Origin: Gilliamella sp. ESL0441
Lineage (GTDB): Bacteria > Pseudomonadota > Gammaproteobacteria > Enterobacterales > Orbaceae
NCBI RefSeq assembly: GCF_019469185.1
Contig: NZ_CP048264.1
Coordinates: 620,001-684,000 of the forward strand
Length of the DNA: 64,000 bases
Direction of reading: 5' to 3'
Of the stretch, positions 9,042-18,507 are shown piece after piece. Numbering within the stretch: the first letter of the stretch is position 1; the number at the start of each line of letters is the position of its first letter. The notes under the pieces were generated by a model. The model saw nothing but the letters and a program-made list of their open reading frames with translations. It was not told where the DNA came from and did not search any database. The translations under genes and the position numbers were made by a program.

Positions 9042-10750
9042 GTGATCTCCTTAACGTTACAATTTAATTGACCATGAGCCAGTTGCCAAACTTGATCTGC
9101 ATACTGCATATCGTCCGACTGATGGGTAATTGTAATCGTATTAGGGGCAATATTATGTCGTTCTAAATGATTAATTGTTTCCTGATCTAAGCTTGCTGTA
9201 GGTTCATCTAAAATCAACAATTGGCAAGACTTCAGCATCGCTCTGGCTAAGGCCACGCGCTGTGCTTGTCCAATCGATAACCGGATAGCATCTTCGCCAA
9301 TAAGGGTATCTAACCCCTCGGGCAATTTAGCCACAACGTCAATAAGCTGTGCTTTACAAATGACGGCTTGAAGTTCTTCATTACTGGCATGCGGATTACC
9401 AAGTAAAATATTATCTCGTACAGAACTATTTAAAAGATAGGGATGTTGACCAATCCAACTGACTTGTTTTTGCCAATCAGTGATATTTAATTGATTAAAC
9501 TCAATCCCATTGATTTTTAATGAGCCTTGATAAGGTAAAAAACCAAGTAAAACTTGCATTAACGAACTTTTCCCCTCGCCACTGGTTCCTATTAATGCTA
9601 ATTTAAAAGGCGCCTTTAGCGAAAATGATAAAGGGCCAACAATAGGGTGTCGCTCGTTGGATAATACGATTAAGTTATCTGCTTCAATAGATTTTAATGA
9701 CTCATTAAAGGGAATCGATTTTACTGGATGTTCAGCATTTATTGATGAATTTTCTTCACTTAAAAAAGATTCAATATTATCAGCGGCAGCAATAGCTTCG
9801 GCTTTCGCATGATAATAAGTGCCTAAATCACGTAAAGGTTGAAAAAATTCTGGCGCCAAAATTAACGCAAAAAATCCAGCGAAAAGCGTGACTGTGCCAT
9901 TATAAGAACCAAAATCAAACTCGCCTAAATAAGAAAATCCAAAATATACCGCTACAATGGCAATTGAAATCGAGGTGAAAAACTCTAAAACGGCAGAAGA
10001 CAAAAAAGCGACTTTTAAAACTTGCATCGTTTTAACGCGAAAATCTTCGGATGCACGGTTGATCTCTTGAGCTTGTTTTTCGCCTTGATAAAACAATCTA
10101 ATGGTATTGAGACCTTTTAATCGATCTAAAAAATGACCGCTTAGATAACTCAATGCTTTAAAGTGGCGACGATTAATATCCGCAGCACCCATGCCCACTA
10201 AAATCATAAAAATCGGAATTAATGGCGCTGTAGCGAGTAAAATCAGTGCAGCAGCCCAATTAAATGGAAAGATTGCGATACAGATTAAAATAGGTACCAT
10301 ACTCACTAAACGCATTTGCGGTAAATAGCGTGCAAAAAAATCTTGAAGATTATCGACTTGTTCGATGATCAAAGTACTCCATGCACCGGTGGTACTTCGA
10401 TTTAAATAGGCAGGGCCCAATTTTTCAAGTTGATTGATTAATTGATGACGAATCTGTTTTCTAACTTTTTTGCCTAAAATAAAATTAATTTTCTCTCGTA
10501 AATAAAGTAAACCGGCGCGGACTAGAAACACAATAACCAAACAACCAAAATAAGGCAAAATGTCAAAAAAGCTGTGTTGCTCAATAATTAACTTTTGTAA
10601 GATCGTTGCCAACAAAGCTGCTTGAAAGATCACAAAAATGGTTAACAAAAAGCCGGTTAAAGTTGAAGCACGCAAGTCAGATTGATATCCTTTTGCATGC
10701 TGTTTTAGCCAATTTAATAAATAAGTCTGACGTTGTTTATCTAATGACAT
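9035..10750 (-). CDS. cydD: Heterodimeric thiol ABC exporter subunit CydD
   Basis: Partner of CydC. Strong landmarks of CydD are visible: GAWSTLIIEQVDNLQDF, YLPQMRLVSMVPILI, FPFNWAAALILL, LSGHFLDRLKGLNTIRLF and ALILAPEFFQPLRDLGTYYHA. The nucleotide-binding domain has Walker A GTSGEGKSSL near residue 390, signature LSIGQAQRVALARAM (Gly-Ile instead of Gly-Gly, also seen as SVGQAQ in E. coli) and LLILDEPTASLDQE. I chose ATG at 10750 (MSLDKQRQTY); a TTG nine bases upstream is in frame but matches no family start. The gene begins 16 nt after trxB. Confidence 0.93.
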   Translation of the reverse strand: MSLDKQRQTYLLNWLKQHAKGYQSDLRASTLTGFLLTIFVIFQAALLATILQKLIIEQHSFFDILPYFGCLVIVFLVRAGLLYLREKINFILGKKVRKQIRHQLINQLEKLGPAYLNRSTTGAWSTLIIEQVDNLQDFFARYLPQMRLVSMVPILICIAIFPFNWAAALILLATAPLIPIFMILVGMGAADINRRHFKALSYLSGHFLDRLKGLNTIRLFYQGEKQAQEINRASEDFRVKTMQVLKVAFLSSAVLEFFTSISIAIVAVYFGFSYLGEFDFGSYNGTVTLFAGFFALILAPEFFQPLRDLGTYYHAKAEAIAAADNIESFLSEENSSINAEHPVKSIPFNESLKSIEADNLIVLSNERHPIVGPLSFSLKAPFKLALIGTSGEGKSSLMQVLLGFLPYQGSLKINGIEFNQLNITDWQKQVSWIGQHPYLLNSSVRDNILLGNPHASNEELQAVICKAQLIDVVAKLPEGLDTLIGEDAIRLSIGQAQRVALARAMLKSCQLLILDEPTASLDQETINHLERHNIAPNTITITHQSDDMQYADQVWQLAHGQLNCNVKEITC

Positions 10751-10766
10751 GAATATCAATATTTTT

Positions 10767-12117
<1,351 letters not shown>

Positions 12118-12303
12118 GTGAATAATCCTTCAAAAGAAAGCGTAGAAGCCGTACTACGAAAAATAAATTGGGCGCAAGAAATTTTAACGTCATTGCAACA
12201 AAATGTTACTAATCCACAAATTGGTAATATTTTATCTGGTGTGGTGTTTATTATGGAGTCGGCATCAGTAGATGCCGAAACATTATATCAGTCGGTTAAA
12301 TGA
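12118..12303 (+). CDS. Small uncharacterised protein (61 aa)
   Basis: I do not recognise this protein. It is 61 aa, predicted soluble and mostly helical (EAVLRKINWAQEILTSLQQN then IGNILSGVVFIMESASVDAET). It begins with GTG at 12118, 8 nt after a near-perfect GGAGGGA site, and is followed within 30 nt by a strong intrinsic terminator, so it appears to be a free-standing, well-translated short transcript. The spacing of hydrophobic residues suggests a two-helix bundle, possibly an oligomerising regulator or adaptor, but no function can be assigned. The RBS, terminator and non-random protein make it very likely a real gene. Confidence 0.75.
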   Translation: MNNPSKESVEAVLRKINWAQEILTSLQQNVTNPQIGNILSGVVFIMESASVDAETLYQSVK

Positions 12304-12332
12304 GTTTTAGTGTTGTTTTTTTCATTTTATTC

Positions 12333-12364
12333 CTTCCGTCGCCATTAGGCACGGAAGTTTTTTT
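12333..12364 (+). terminator. Intrinsic terminator after the 61-aa gene
   Basis: CTTCCGT and ACGGAAG pair, with GCC-ATTA-GGC nested inside and one unpaired C, followed by seven T. It is a strong Rho-independent terminator in the plus direction. Its T-tract overlaps the 3' end of the convergent nitroreductase gene. Confidence 0.85.
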
Positions 12365-13019
12365 AATTTGATAGATAAGTTGTGATATCTTCAAGTGGCC
12401 AGCGAATTTTTGTTGTAGGCTCATTTAATCGGTAACCGAAAGCTAAACATAGCCCTATTCCATAAGATTCAGCACTGAATTGAGGCATATATTTTTCAAG
12501 TAGTTTAACCACTTTATCGTATTCAAATCCCCCAATAGCACACGAATCAATACTTCGATAAGCTGCTGCTGTCATCATATTGGCACAAGCAAGATAATCT
12601 TGCATTTCTGACCAATGATTAATGGTTAGTCCACTCGCTAAACCATGCTCACAAAAATTGATAAAATATTGACTGGCAACATCAATAGCGGTTTGATCAT
12701 TTTCATCAGGCAAACTACGGGCAACTGTTCGACGCAAATACTCACTCTGTAATGTAAAATTATTGGCTTTACGATAAAGCACAATGACAAAATGTGAACA
12801 ACTTGTTACCTGTTCTTGATTGTAACAAGCTGCACGTAATTCCGTTTTGATTTTATCATTATCCACAACGACAAAATGCCAAGGCTCAATACCAAAAGAA
12901 GAAGGTGATAACCGACCCGCTTCTAAAATGTACTCCATATCAGCCTGATCTATTTTTTTCGTTTCATCAAATCTTTTGCATGCATGCCGAAAATTTAATG
13001 CTTGAGTAAATTGATCCAT
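12363..13019 (-). CDS. NAD(P)H nitroreductase family protein (NfsB-like)
   Basis: FMN-dependent oxidoreductase of 218 aa in the NfsB/FRase I family. The N-terminus carries the FMN phosphate-binding FRHACKRFD, and LSPSSFGIEPWHFVVV near residues 37-52 is the family hallmark; the second FMN-contact region lies near GGFEYDKV (residue 163). Such enzymes reduce nitroaromatics, quinones or flavins with NAD(P)H. The physiological substrate is unknown. TAGGAGAG sits before the ATG. It follows the ampG-like gene by 8 nt on the same strand, so they are probably co-transcribed, though no functional link is obvious. Confidence 0.88.
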   Translation of the reverse strand: MDQFTQALNFRHACKRFDETKKIDQADMEYILEAGRLSPSSFGIEPWHFVVVDNDKIKTELRAACYNQEQVTSCSHFVIVLYRKANNFTLQSEYLRRTVARSLPDENDQTAIDVASQYFINFCEHGLASGLTINHWSEMQDYLACANMMTAAAYRSIDSCAIGGFEYDKVVKLLEKYMPQFSAESYGIGLCLAFGYRLNEPTTKIRWPLEDITTYLSN

Positions 13020-13027
13020 ATTCTCTC

Positions 13028-14278
13028 CTAAGTTTTTTTATTCCATGGTGCAACCACAAAAAGTAATAACATTCCTGGTATAGCAAGAAAAAAGCACAAC
13101 CAAAAAAAATTAGTCCAGCCTAAATAAGAGGTTAAAAAGCCAGACATAGAATTGATTAATGTTCTCGGTATAGCTGAAAAACCTGTTAATAAAGCAAATT
13201 GGGTTGCTGTGAATAGCGGGCTTGTATTTTTAGAAATATATGTAACCAATGCTGTTGCCCCCATACCCACTCCTATTGATTCGCAACTGATTACAATCCC
13301 CAACATAATTAATTGTTTATAGGTTATTGATTGAAAAGGTCCTTCACAAGATAAATAAACAAAACCTAAAATTGAAAACATCTGAACAAAACCAGATATC
13401 CATAACGAACGATTTAATCCAAATTTTGATATAAATACACCACCAATTAATGCGCCCAAAAGGCTAGGCCATACGACAGCATTTTTAGCTATAGTACCAA
13501 TATGCCTCATTTCAAACTTCATATCCAAATAGAAAGGTGTCGCTAAAGATGTTGCAAGACTGTCCCCGAGTTTGTACAGAGCCACAAAAGATAATACAAA
13601 TAAAACTTTTGGGAATGATATACGCTTAATAAATTCAATTATGGATTGCACGAAAACGGATTTATCCGATGGAATATAATTATTATGCATTGGTTCCTTT
13701 AACATCATTGTAATAACTAGCATTGGAACAATGAAAGCTGCAGTGAAAGCAAAAACTTCAATCCAAGATAAATAATCAGCAAGAATTAGAGATAAACCAC
13801 CAGGAATAAATCCAGCTATTCGATAAACGTTAATATGTATGCTATTTCCGTTACCAAGTTCATTATCACTTAAAATTTCTCTTCGATATGCATCGATAGC
13901 AACATCTTGTGTTGCTGAAATAAATGCAGTAAGTAAACTAAGGAACACAATGATATCAATATTGTTTTTCGGTGTCAGAAAACCATATATAGGTATGATG
14001 AACAACAAGCTTAATTGTGTTAAAAGCAACCATCCTTTTCGATATCCAAGCGAAAAAGGTGAAATACGATCTAATAATGGTGCCCAAAGAAATTTTAATA
14101 AATATGGTATTTGTGTTAGTGTAAAAGCGCCAATTGTTTTAATATCAACACCACCAACTTTTAACCAAGCCGGAATTAATTGAATTATAAAGAAAAATGG
14201 TAATCCAGAACAAAAGCCTGTATAAACACAAAGCAACATTTTTCTATTTAAAAATGTACCAGTTAATTTCTTATTCAT
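13028..14278 (-). CDS. ampG: AmpG-like muropeptide permease (MFS)
   Basis: Twelve-span major facilitator of 416 aa, most like AmpG, which imports GlcNAc-anhydromuropeptides for cell-wall recycling. Signals are the N-terminal CVYTGFCSGLPFFFIIQLIPAWL, QIPYLLKFLWAPLLDR and SATQDVAIDAYRREIL (the conserved ATQD-IDA motif in span 4). It lacks the extra C-terminal spans of the 491-aa E. coli protein, resembling the shorter form of other lineages. Import of muropeptides fits with the nearby lytic transglycosylase mltB, which makes such products, but the two genes are divergent and not one operon. The symbol is by family. Confidence 0.78.
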   Translation of the reverse strand: MNKKLTGTFLNRKMLLCVYTGFCSGLPFFFIIQLIPAWLKVGGVDIKTIGAFTLTQIPYLLKFLWAPLLDRISPFSLGYRKGWLLLTQLSLLFIIPIYGFLTPKNNIDIIVFLSLLTAFISATQDVAIDAYRREILSDNELGNGNSIHINVYRIAGFIPGGLSLILADYLSWIEVFAFTAAFIVPMLVITMMLKEPMHNNYIPSDKSVFVQSIIEFIKRISFPKVLFVLSFVALYKLGDSLATSLATPFYLDMKFEMRHIGTIAKNAVVWPSLLGALIGGVFISKFGLNRSLWISGFVQMFSILGFVYLSCEGPFQSITYKQLIMLGIVISCESIGVGMGATALVTYISKNTSPLFTATQFALLTGFSAIPRTLINSMSGFLTSYLGWTNFFWLCFFLAIPGMLLLFVVAPWNKKT

Positions 14279-14492
14279 TATTTATCATTATTGGTTAGTT
14301 TTTTAGCAAAGTGCTATCATAACATATCATTGTCAAAATAATCACTAAGGTCAAAGCAAACAACTCATTCATTTTGGCATTTGGCTGAAATTATTTTATT
14401 TAGGTTTACAATGTCTGTATAGTTTTAATGAAACTATAAAAAACAGAGACAACTAAACATGCGTTAATCACCATGAACAGAGGTGCAACAAA

Positions 14493-15491
14493 ATGAAACA
14501 TTCAATCAAAATTGCGGTTTTCAGTAGCAAACACTACGACAAAGAACATTTAGAGATTGCCAATAAAAAATTTGGTTTTAATATCGAATACTATGACCAT
14601 AAACTCAGTCATAAAACAGCGGTAACAGCCCAAGGTTATGATGCCGTTTGTGTATTTGTTAATGATGAAGTTGATAAAACCGTTTTACAAAAACTTGCGC
14701 ATTGTGGGGTAAAAATCTTAGCGTTACGTTGTGCAGGATTTGATAATGTTGATATTGCTGAAGCCAAAAAATTAGGCATTACCGTTGTCCGTGTACCAGC
14801 TTACTCACCTGAAGCAGTAGCCGAACATGCCGTTGCACTCATGATGACGCTCAATCGACGTACACATAAAGCCTATCAACGTACTCGTGATGCAAATTTT
14901 GCTCTTGATGGCTTAACTGGATTCAATATGCATAATCGTACTGCAGGCGTGATTGGTACCGGAAAAATTGGACAAGCAGTGATCCGAATTCTAAAAGGTT
15001 TTGGCATGAATATTTTAGCTTATGATCCTTTTCCAAATGATATTGCAGTCGAATTAGGTGCACAATATGTTCAACTTGATGAACTCTATGCCAAATCTGA
15101 TGTGATTACGCTTCACTGTCCAATGAGCCCAGAAAACTATCATCTACTTAATAAAGCTTCATTTGAAAAAATGAAAAATGGCGTCATGATTATTAACACC
15201 AGTCGTGGTGGATTACTGGATGCCACAGCAGCAATCGATGCCTTAAAGCAAACCAAAATTGGTGCATTAGGGATGGATGTTTATGAAAATGAACGAGACC
15301 TCTTTTTTGAAGATAAATCGAATGATGTTATTTTAGATGATGTATTCCGCCGATTATCATCGTGTCATAATGTCATCTTTACGGGACATCAAGCATTTTT
15401 AACTCAAGAAGCACTGCTGAATATTTCTGAAACCACCTTGAATAATATTAAACTCATTACAAGTGGTGAACCTTGTCAAAATATTGTTTAA
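14493..15491 (+). CDS. ldhA: D-lactate dehydrogenase (fermentative) LdhA
   Basis: NADH-dependent reduction of pyruvate to D-lactate in the cytosol, a main fermentation exit. The 332-aa protein has the Rossmann motif GVIGTGKIGQAV near residue 150 and the catalytic set of D-2-hydroxyacid dehydrogenases: Arg in NTSRGGLLD, Glu in DVYENERDLFF and His in GHQAFLT. The DVYENE variant and the FFED that follows are characteristic of LdhA rather than phosphoglycerate dehydrogenase. AGAGGTG precedes the ATG. An 8-bp inverted repeat (TATAGTTT/AAACTATA, 14418-14438) lies about 55 nt upstream and might be an operator; this is speculative. Confidence 0.95.
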   Translation: MKHSIKIAVFSSKHYDKEHLEIANKKFGFNIEYYDHKLSHKTAVTAQGYDAVCVFVNDEVDKTVLQKLAHCGVKILALRCAGFDNVDIAEAKKLGITVVRVPAYSPEAVAEHAVALMMTLNRRTHKAYQRTRDANFALDGLTGFNMHNRTAGVIGTGKIGQAVIRILKGFGMNILAYDPFPNDIAVELGAQYVQLDELYAKSDVITLHCPMSPENYHLLNKASFEKMKNGVMIINTSRGGLLDATAAIDALKQTKIGALGMDVYENERDLFFEDKSNDVILDDVFRRLSSCHNVIFTGHQAFLTQEALLNISETTLNNIKLITSGEPCQNIV

Positions 15492-15549
15492 TAAAATAAA
15501 ATACATTATCATGTTGTCTAATTTTTAACACTTTAAATATGGATGGATT

Positions 15550-16623
15550 ATGCGACGTATTGTGATTTTATTTAGCATGTTAAGTTTGCTTGTTGCGTGT
15601 CATAGTAATAAGTCAACAACATCTCCAATGCAACAACATCGAGGTCATTCAAATGTAAAAGGTGGTGTTTATCTCGAAAAAGAGCATGATCTTGTTATTG
15701 TTAATAATGCACCATTAGCTATTGAGCAGGAAAAGTTTATTGATAAAATGGTCAATAAACATCGGTTTGACCGAGAACAACTTCGAGAAGTACTAGCACA
15801 AACCACCAAACTCGATTGGGTTATAAACTTAATGGATAAACAAGCACCACAATCAGGGCCTTCGACTGGCCCTAATGGTGCATGGCTGCGTTATAAAAAT
15901 AAATTTATCACGCCAAGTAATCTGCCAAAAGGGGTAGAGTTCTGGCATAAATATGAAAAAGAGTTAGCACGAGCTTATAAAGAGTATGGTGTCCCACCTG
16001 AAATTATTGTTGGAATTATTGGCGTTGAAACAGGCTGGGGCAGAGTCATGGGAAAAACAAAAATTATCGACGCACTCTCGACACTTGCCTTTTATTATCC
16101 AAGACGTTCAGCTTATTTTGCTAAAGAACTGGAAGACTACTTAATCATGTGTCGAGATGAAGGCGTAGATCCGTTTGATTTGACAGGATCATTTGCTGGG
16201 GCAATGGGTTATGGTCAATTTATGCCATCAGCATTTAGAAATCATGCGGTGGATTTTAACCATGACGGTCATATCGATTTGTGGGATCCTGTAGACGCGA
16301 TTGGTAGTGTTGCTAACTATTTTAAAGCCTATGGTTGGCAAAAAGGAAAAAAAGTGGCTGTAAAAGCGGATGGGGAAGCATTATCGCTTGAAACAGGGTT
16401 TAGTACCAAATATTCGATCGAAAGATTGGCCAATGCAGGATTGAAACCAGAAAGCACATTAGATGGCAATAAACAAGTTAGCTTATTACGGCTTGATATG
16501 GGCGATCGTTATCAATACTGGTATGGATTACCTAATTTTTATGTCATTACGCGTTATAATCACAGTAGCTATTATGCCATGGCGGTATGGCAGTTAGGCT
16601 TAGCCGTAAAAGCGGCAAAATAA
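15550..16623 (+). CDS. mltB: Membrane-bound lytic murein transglycosylase B
   Basis: Outer-membrane lipoprotein that cleaves the MurNAc-GlcNAc bond and leaves 1,6-anhydro ends. The N-terminus ends in a lipobox (LLVAC), giving lipidation at Cys17. The slt family-3 domain is clear: FIDKMVNKHRFDREQL, SGPNGAWLRYKNKFITP, then the catalytic Glu in IIGVETGWGRVMGK (about residue 157) and SFAGAMGYGQFMPS, DLWDPVDAIGSVANYF. The end (YNHSSYYAMAVWQLG) is also conserved. Length 357 aa agrees with E. coli MltB (361). It is followed by a clear terminator. Confidence 0.95.
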   Translation: MRRIVILFSMLSLLVACHSNKSTTSPMQQHRGHSNVKGGVYLEKEHDLVIVNNAPLAIEQEKFIDKMVNKHRFDREQLREVLAQTTKLDWVINLMDKQAPQSGPSTGPNGAWLRYKNKFITPSNLPKGVEFWHKYEKELARAYKEYGVPPEIIVGIIGVETGWGRVMGKTKIIDALSTLAFYYPRRSAYFAKELEDYLIMCRDEGVDPFDLTGSFAGAMGYGQFMPSAFRNHAVDFNHDGHIDLWDPVDAIGSVANYFKAYGWQKGKKVAVKADGEALSLETGFSTKYSIERLANAGLKPESTLDGNKQVSLLRLDMGDRYQYWYGLPNFYVITRYNHSSYYAMAVWQLGLAVKAAK

Positions 16624-16664
16624 GATTACAACCTAAAGACAAATATAAATGTTTTGCTATATTC

Positions 16665-16688
16665 AGGTCACCAAAGGGTGACCTTTTT
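16665..16688 (+). terminator. Intrinsic terminator after mltB
   Basis: AGGTCACC and GGTGACCT pair around a 4-nt loop (AAAG), followed by five T, starting about 40 nt after the mltB stop. It is a canonical Rho-independent terminator. Confidence 0.88.
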
Positions 16689-16840
16689 AATGGGTAAAGA
16701 TAGCCAAGAATGAAAATATGATTAGACTTATCAAGAATCATTAAAGAATTTGCGTGAAATATTCCTTAAATTTATTGTTATCAAACAATTATCATCAGTA
16801 TTAGTCTGGCACAAAAATTTATTAAACTTAACATATTCAT

Positions 16841-16869
16841 TTGTCAATTATGGTCAGTTGATATATAAT
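16841..16869 (+). promoter_or_regulatory. Sigma-70 promoter of rpsF-priB-rpsR-rplI
   Basis: TTGTCA at 16841-16846 and a perfect TATAAT at 16864-16869 with 17-nt spacing. Transcription would start near 16876, about 90 nt before rpsF. This is the best sigma-70 match I found in the window, fitting a highly expressed ribosomal protein operon. It lies in the 342-nt gap after mltB, whose remaining part shows only the mltB terminator. Confidence 0.85.
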
Positions 16870-16874
16870 GCCCC

Positions 16875-16935
16875 GTCGATTTCAACCGCCAAATTTTCAT
16901 GTTCCTTGCTTTCAATGGGTTGCGGTTGCCCCGAC
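16875..16935 (+). ncRNA. Structured rpsF leader, candidate S6:S18-binding element
   Basis: The leader folds into a lower stem GTCG/CGAC (16875-16878 with 16932-16935) and an upper 7-bp stem CAACCGC/GCGGTTG (16883-16889 with 16922-16928), separated by an asymmetric internal loop that holds CCC next to the CG of the lower stem. rpsF mRNA leaders in many bacteria bind the S6:S18 complex through a CCG-containing bulge for feedback control. Position and architecture match that idea; the exact motif alignment was not verified. Confidence 0.5.
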
Positions 16936-16965
16936 AGAAAGCTGATTAATCCGTAGGGAGCGATA

Positions 16966-17349
16966 ATGCGTCATTACGAAATTGTTTTTATGGTTCACCC
17001 AGATCAAAGTGAACAAGTACCGGGTATGATCGAACGTTATACTGGTACATTAACGACTGACGGTGGAAAAATTCATCGTTTAGAAGATTGGGGTCGTCGT
17101 CAATTAGCCTATCCTATCGAAAAACTGCACAAAGCACATTATGTGTTAATGAATGTTGAAGCGACTCAAGAAGCTGTTAACGAGCTTGAAGATAACTTCC
17201 GTTTCAATGATGCAGTCATTCGCAGTTTAATTATGCGTACTAAACATGCTGTAACTGAAACTTCACCAATGTTAAAAGCTAAAGATGAGCGTCGTAACGC
17301 TGAAGAAGATTTTAGCGAAGTAAACATGGACGATGATTCCGAAGAATAA
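16966..17349 (+). CDS. rpsF: 30S ribosomal protein bS6
   Basis: Small-subunit protein of the platform that pairs with bS18. The start [20 protein letters not shown] and [15 protein letters not shown] are diagnostic. The C-terminal acidic tail ends DDDSEE, as in enterobacteria where glutamates are added by RimK. GGGAG precedes the ATG. The stop overlaps the priB start by 17 nt. First gene of the operon behind the consensus promoter. Confidence 0.97.
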   Translation: MRHYEIVFMVHPDQSEQVPGMIERYTGTLTTDGGKIHRLEDWGRRQLAYPIEKLHKAHYVLMNVEATQEAVNELEDNFRFNDAVIRSLIMRTKHAVTETSPMLKAKDERRNAEEDFSEVNMDDDSEE

Positions 17350-17641
17350 TCGTTTGGTGTTATCGGGTATTGTTACTAAGACCCCGATAAGAAAGATCAG
17401 TCCAAGTGGAGTGTCACACTGCCAATTTTATTTAGAACATGTTTCTGAACAAATTGAAGCAGAACTCACAAGGCAAGCATGGTGCGTAATGCCCGTTATT
17501 GCCAGCGGACAACAAGAGTTAAGTTACATAAAAAAAGGCAGCAAAGTATTAGTGAGTGGCTTTATTAGTACACACACTAAACGTAATCAAACAAGTCAAC
17601 TTGTGTTACATGCTGACCAAATTAAACTATTAGGAGAATAG
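17333..17641 (+). CDS. priB: Primosomal replication protein PriB
   Basis: Single-strand-binding OB-fold dimer that helps PriA and DnaT reload the replisome at stalled forks. Conserved parts are [30 protein letters not shown] and [14 protein letters not shown], ending [12 protein letters not shown]. The 102-aa length matches E. coli PriB (104). The ATG lies inside the rpsF tail with a poor ribosome-binding site, so translation is likely coupled to rpsF. The placement between rpsF and rpsR is conserved in many Gammaproteobacteria. Confidence 0.94.
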   Translation: MIPKNNRLVLSGIVTKTPIRKISPSGVSHCQFYLEHVSEQIEAELTRQAWCVMPVIASGQQELSYIKKGSKVLVSGFISTHTKRNQTSQLVLHADQIKLLGE

Positions 17642-17645
17642 CCAA

Positions 17646-17873
17646 ATGGCACGTTATTTCCGTCGTCGCAAATTCTGCCGTTTTACTGCAGAAGGCGTTA
17701 AAGAAATTGATTATAAAGATGTTTCTTTATTAAAAAGCTATATCACAGAAAGTGGTAAAATCGTACCAAGTCGTATTACTGGTACTAGCGCAAAATATCA
17801 ACGTCAATTAGCTCGCGCTATCAAACGCGCTCGTTACTTGGCATTATTACCATATACTGACAACCATCAGTAA
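17646..17873 (+). CDS. rpsR: 30S ribosomal protein bS18
   Basis: 75-aa basic protein that binds 16S rRNA with bS6. [38 protein letters not shown] segment and the end [15 protein letters not shown] are textbook bS18. TTAGGAGAATAGCC ahead of the ATG is a strong site that overlaps the priB stop region. Confidence 0.97.
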   Translation: MARYFRRRKFCRFTAEGVKEIDYKDVSLLKSYITESGKIVPSRITGTSAKYQRQLARAIKRARYLALLPYTDNHQ

Positions 17874-17895
17874 TTAGCAACAGAGGGAACATATA

Positions 17896-18345
17896 ATGCA
17901 AATTATTCTACTCGATAAAGTTGCTAATTTAGGCAGCTTAGGTGATCAAGTTAATGTTAAAGCGGGTTATGCGCGTAACTTTTTGATTCCACAAGGTAAA
18001 GCAGTACCTGCGACTAAAAAGAATATCGAATTCTTTGAAGCGCGTCGTGCTGAATTAGAAGCAAAACTTGCTGAGACATTAAAAGCGGCTGAACAACGCG
18101 TTGCTGAAATTAATGCACTTGGTAAAGTGACTATTACTTCTAAAGCTGGTGATGAAGGTCGTTTATTTGGTTCTATTGGTACACGTGATATCGCTGATGC
18201 GGTTAAAGCTCGTGGTATTAACGTATCAAAAAGCGAAGTTCGCTTACCAAATGGTGTATTACGTAACACAGGTGAATTTGAAGTGTTATTCCAAGTACAC
18301 AGCGAAGCTTTTGCTAAAGTTATTGTTGAAATTATTGCAGAATAA
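17896..18345 (+). CDS. rplI: 50S ribosomal protein bL9
   Basis: Two-domain protein of 149 aa bridged by a long helix; it binds near the base of the L1 stalk of 23S rRNA and restrains frameshifting. [19 protein letters not shown] and [20 protein letters not shown] form the N-domain; [16 protein letters not shown] lies in the C-domain. AGAGGGAACATATA precedes the ATG. Last gene of the operon, followed by a terminator 18 nt downstream. Confidence 0.97.
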   Translation: MQIILLDKVANLGSLGDQVNVKAGYARNFLIPQGKAVPATKKNIEFFEARRAELEAKLAETLKAAEQRVAEINALGKVTITSKAGDEGRLFGSIGTRDIADAVKARGINVSKSEVRLPNGVLRNTGEFEVLFQVHSEAFAKVIVEIIAE

Positions 18346-18363
18346 TTATCTTCAAATCGCGAT

Positions 18364-18392
18364 AAAAAGCCTGTCAATTAGACGGGCTTTTT
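18364..18392 (+). terminator. Bidirectional terminator rplI / ggt
   Basis: AAAAAGCCTGTC pairs with GACGGGCTTTTT (one G-T pair) around AATTA. T runs exist on both strands, so it can end rplI transcripts (plus) and ggt transcripts (minus), which converge here. Confidence 0.88.
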
Positions 18393-18507
18393 ATTGACTT
18401 AATTCAATGCTAATCTTGATAAAATCGAAATACAATTCTAATCATTTAATAGCAAAATTGACCCAACTCATTTATTGTCAACATTACTATGATGTTCAAT
18501 CTATCAT

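Noticed and set aside
17967..18377. 136-codon minus-strand frame across rplI
   Set aside because: Antisense to a well-conserved ribosomal protein gene; its upstream part also runs through the terminator.
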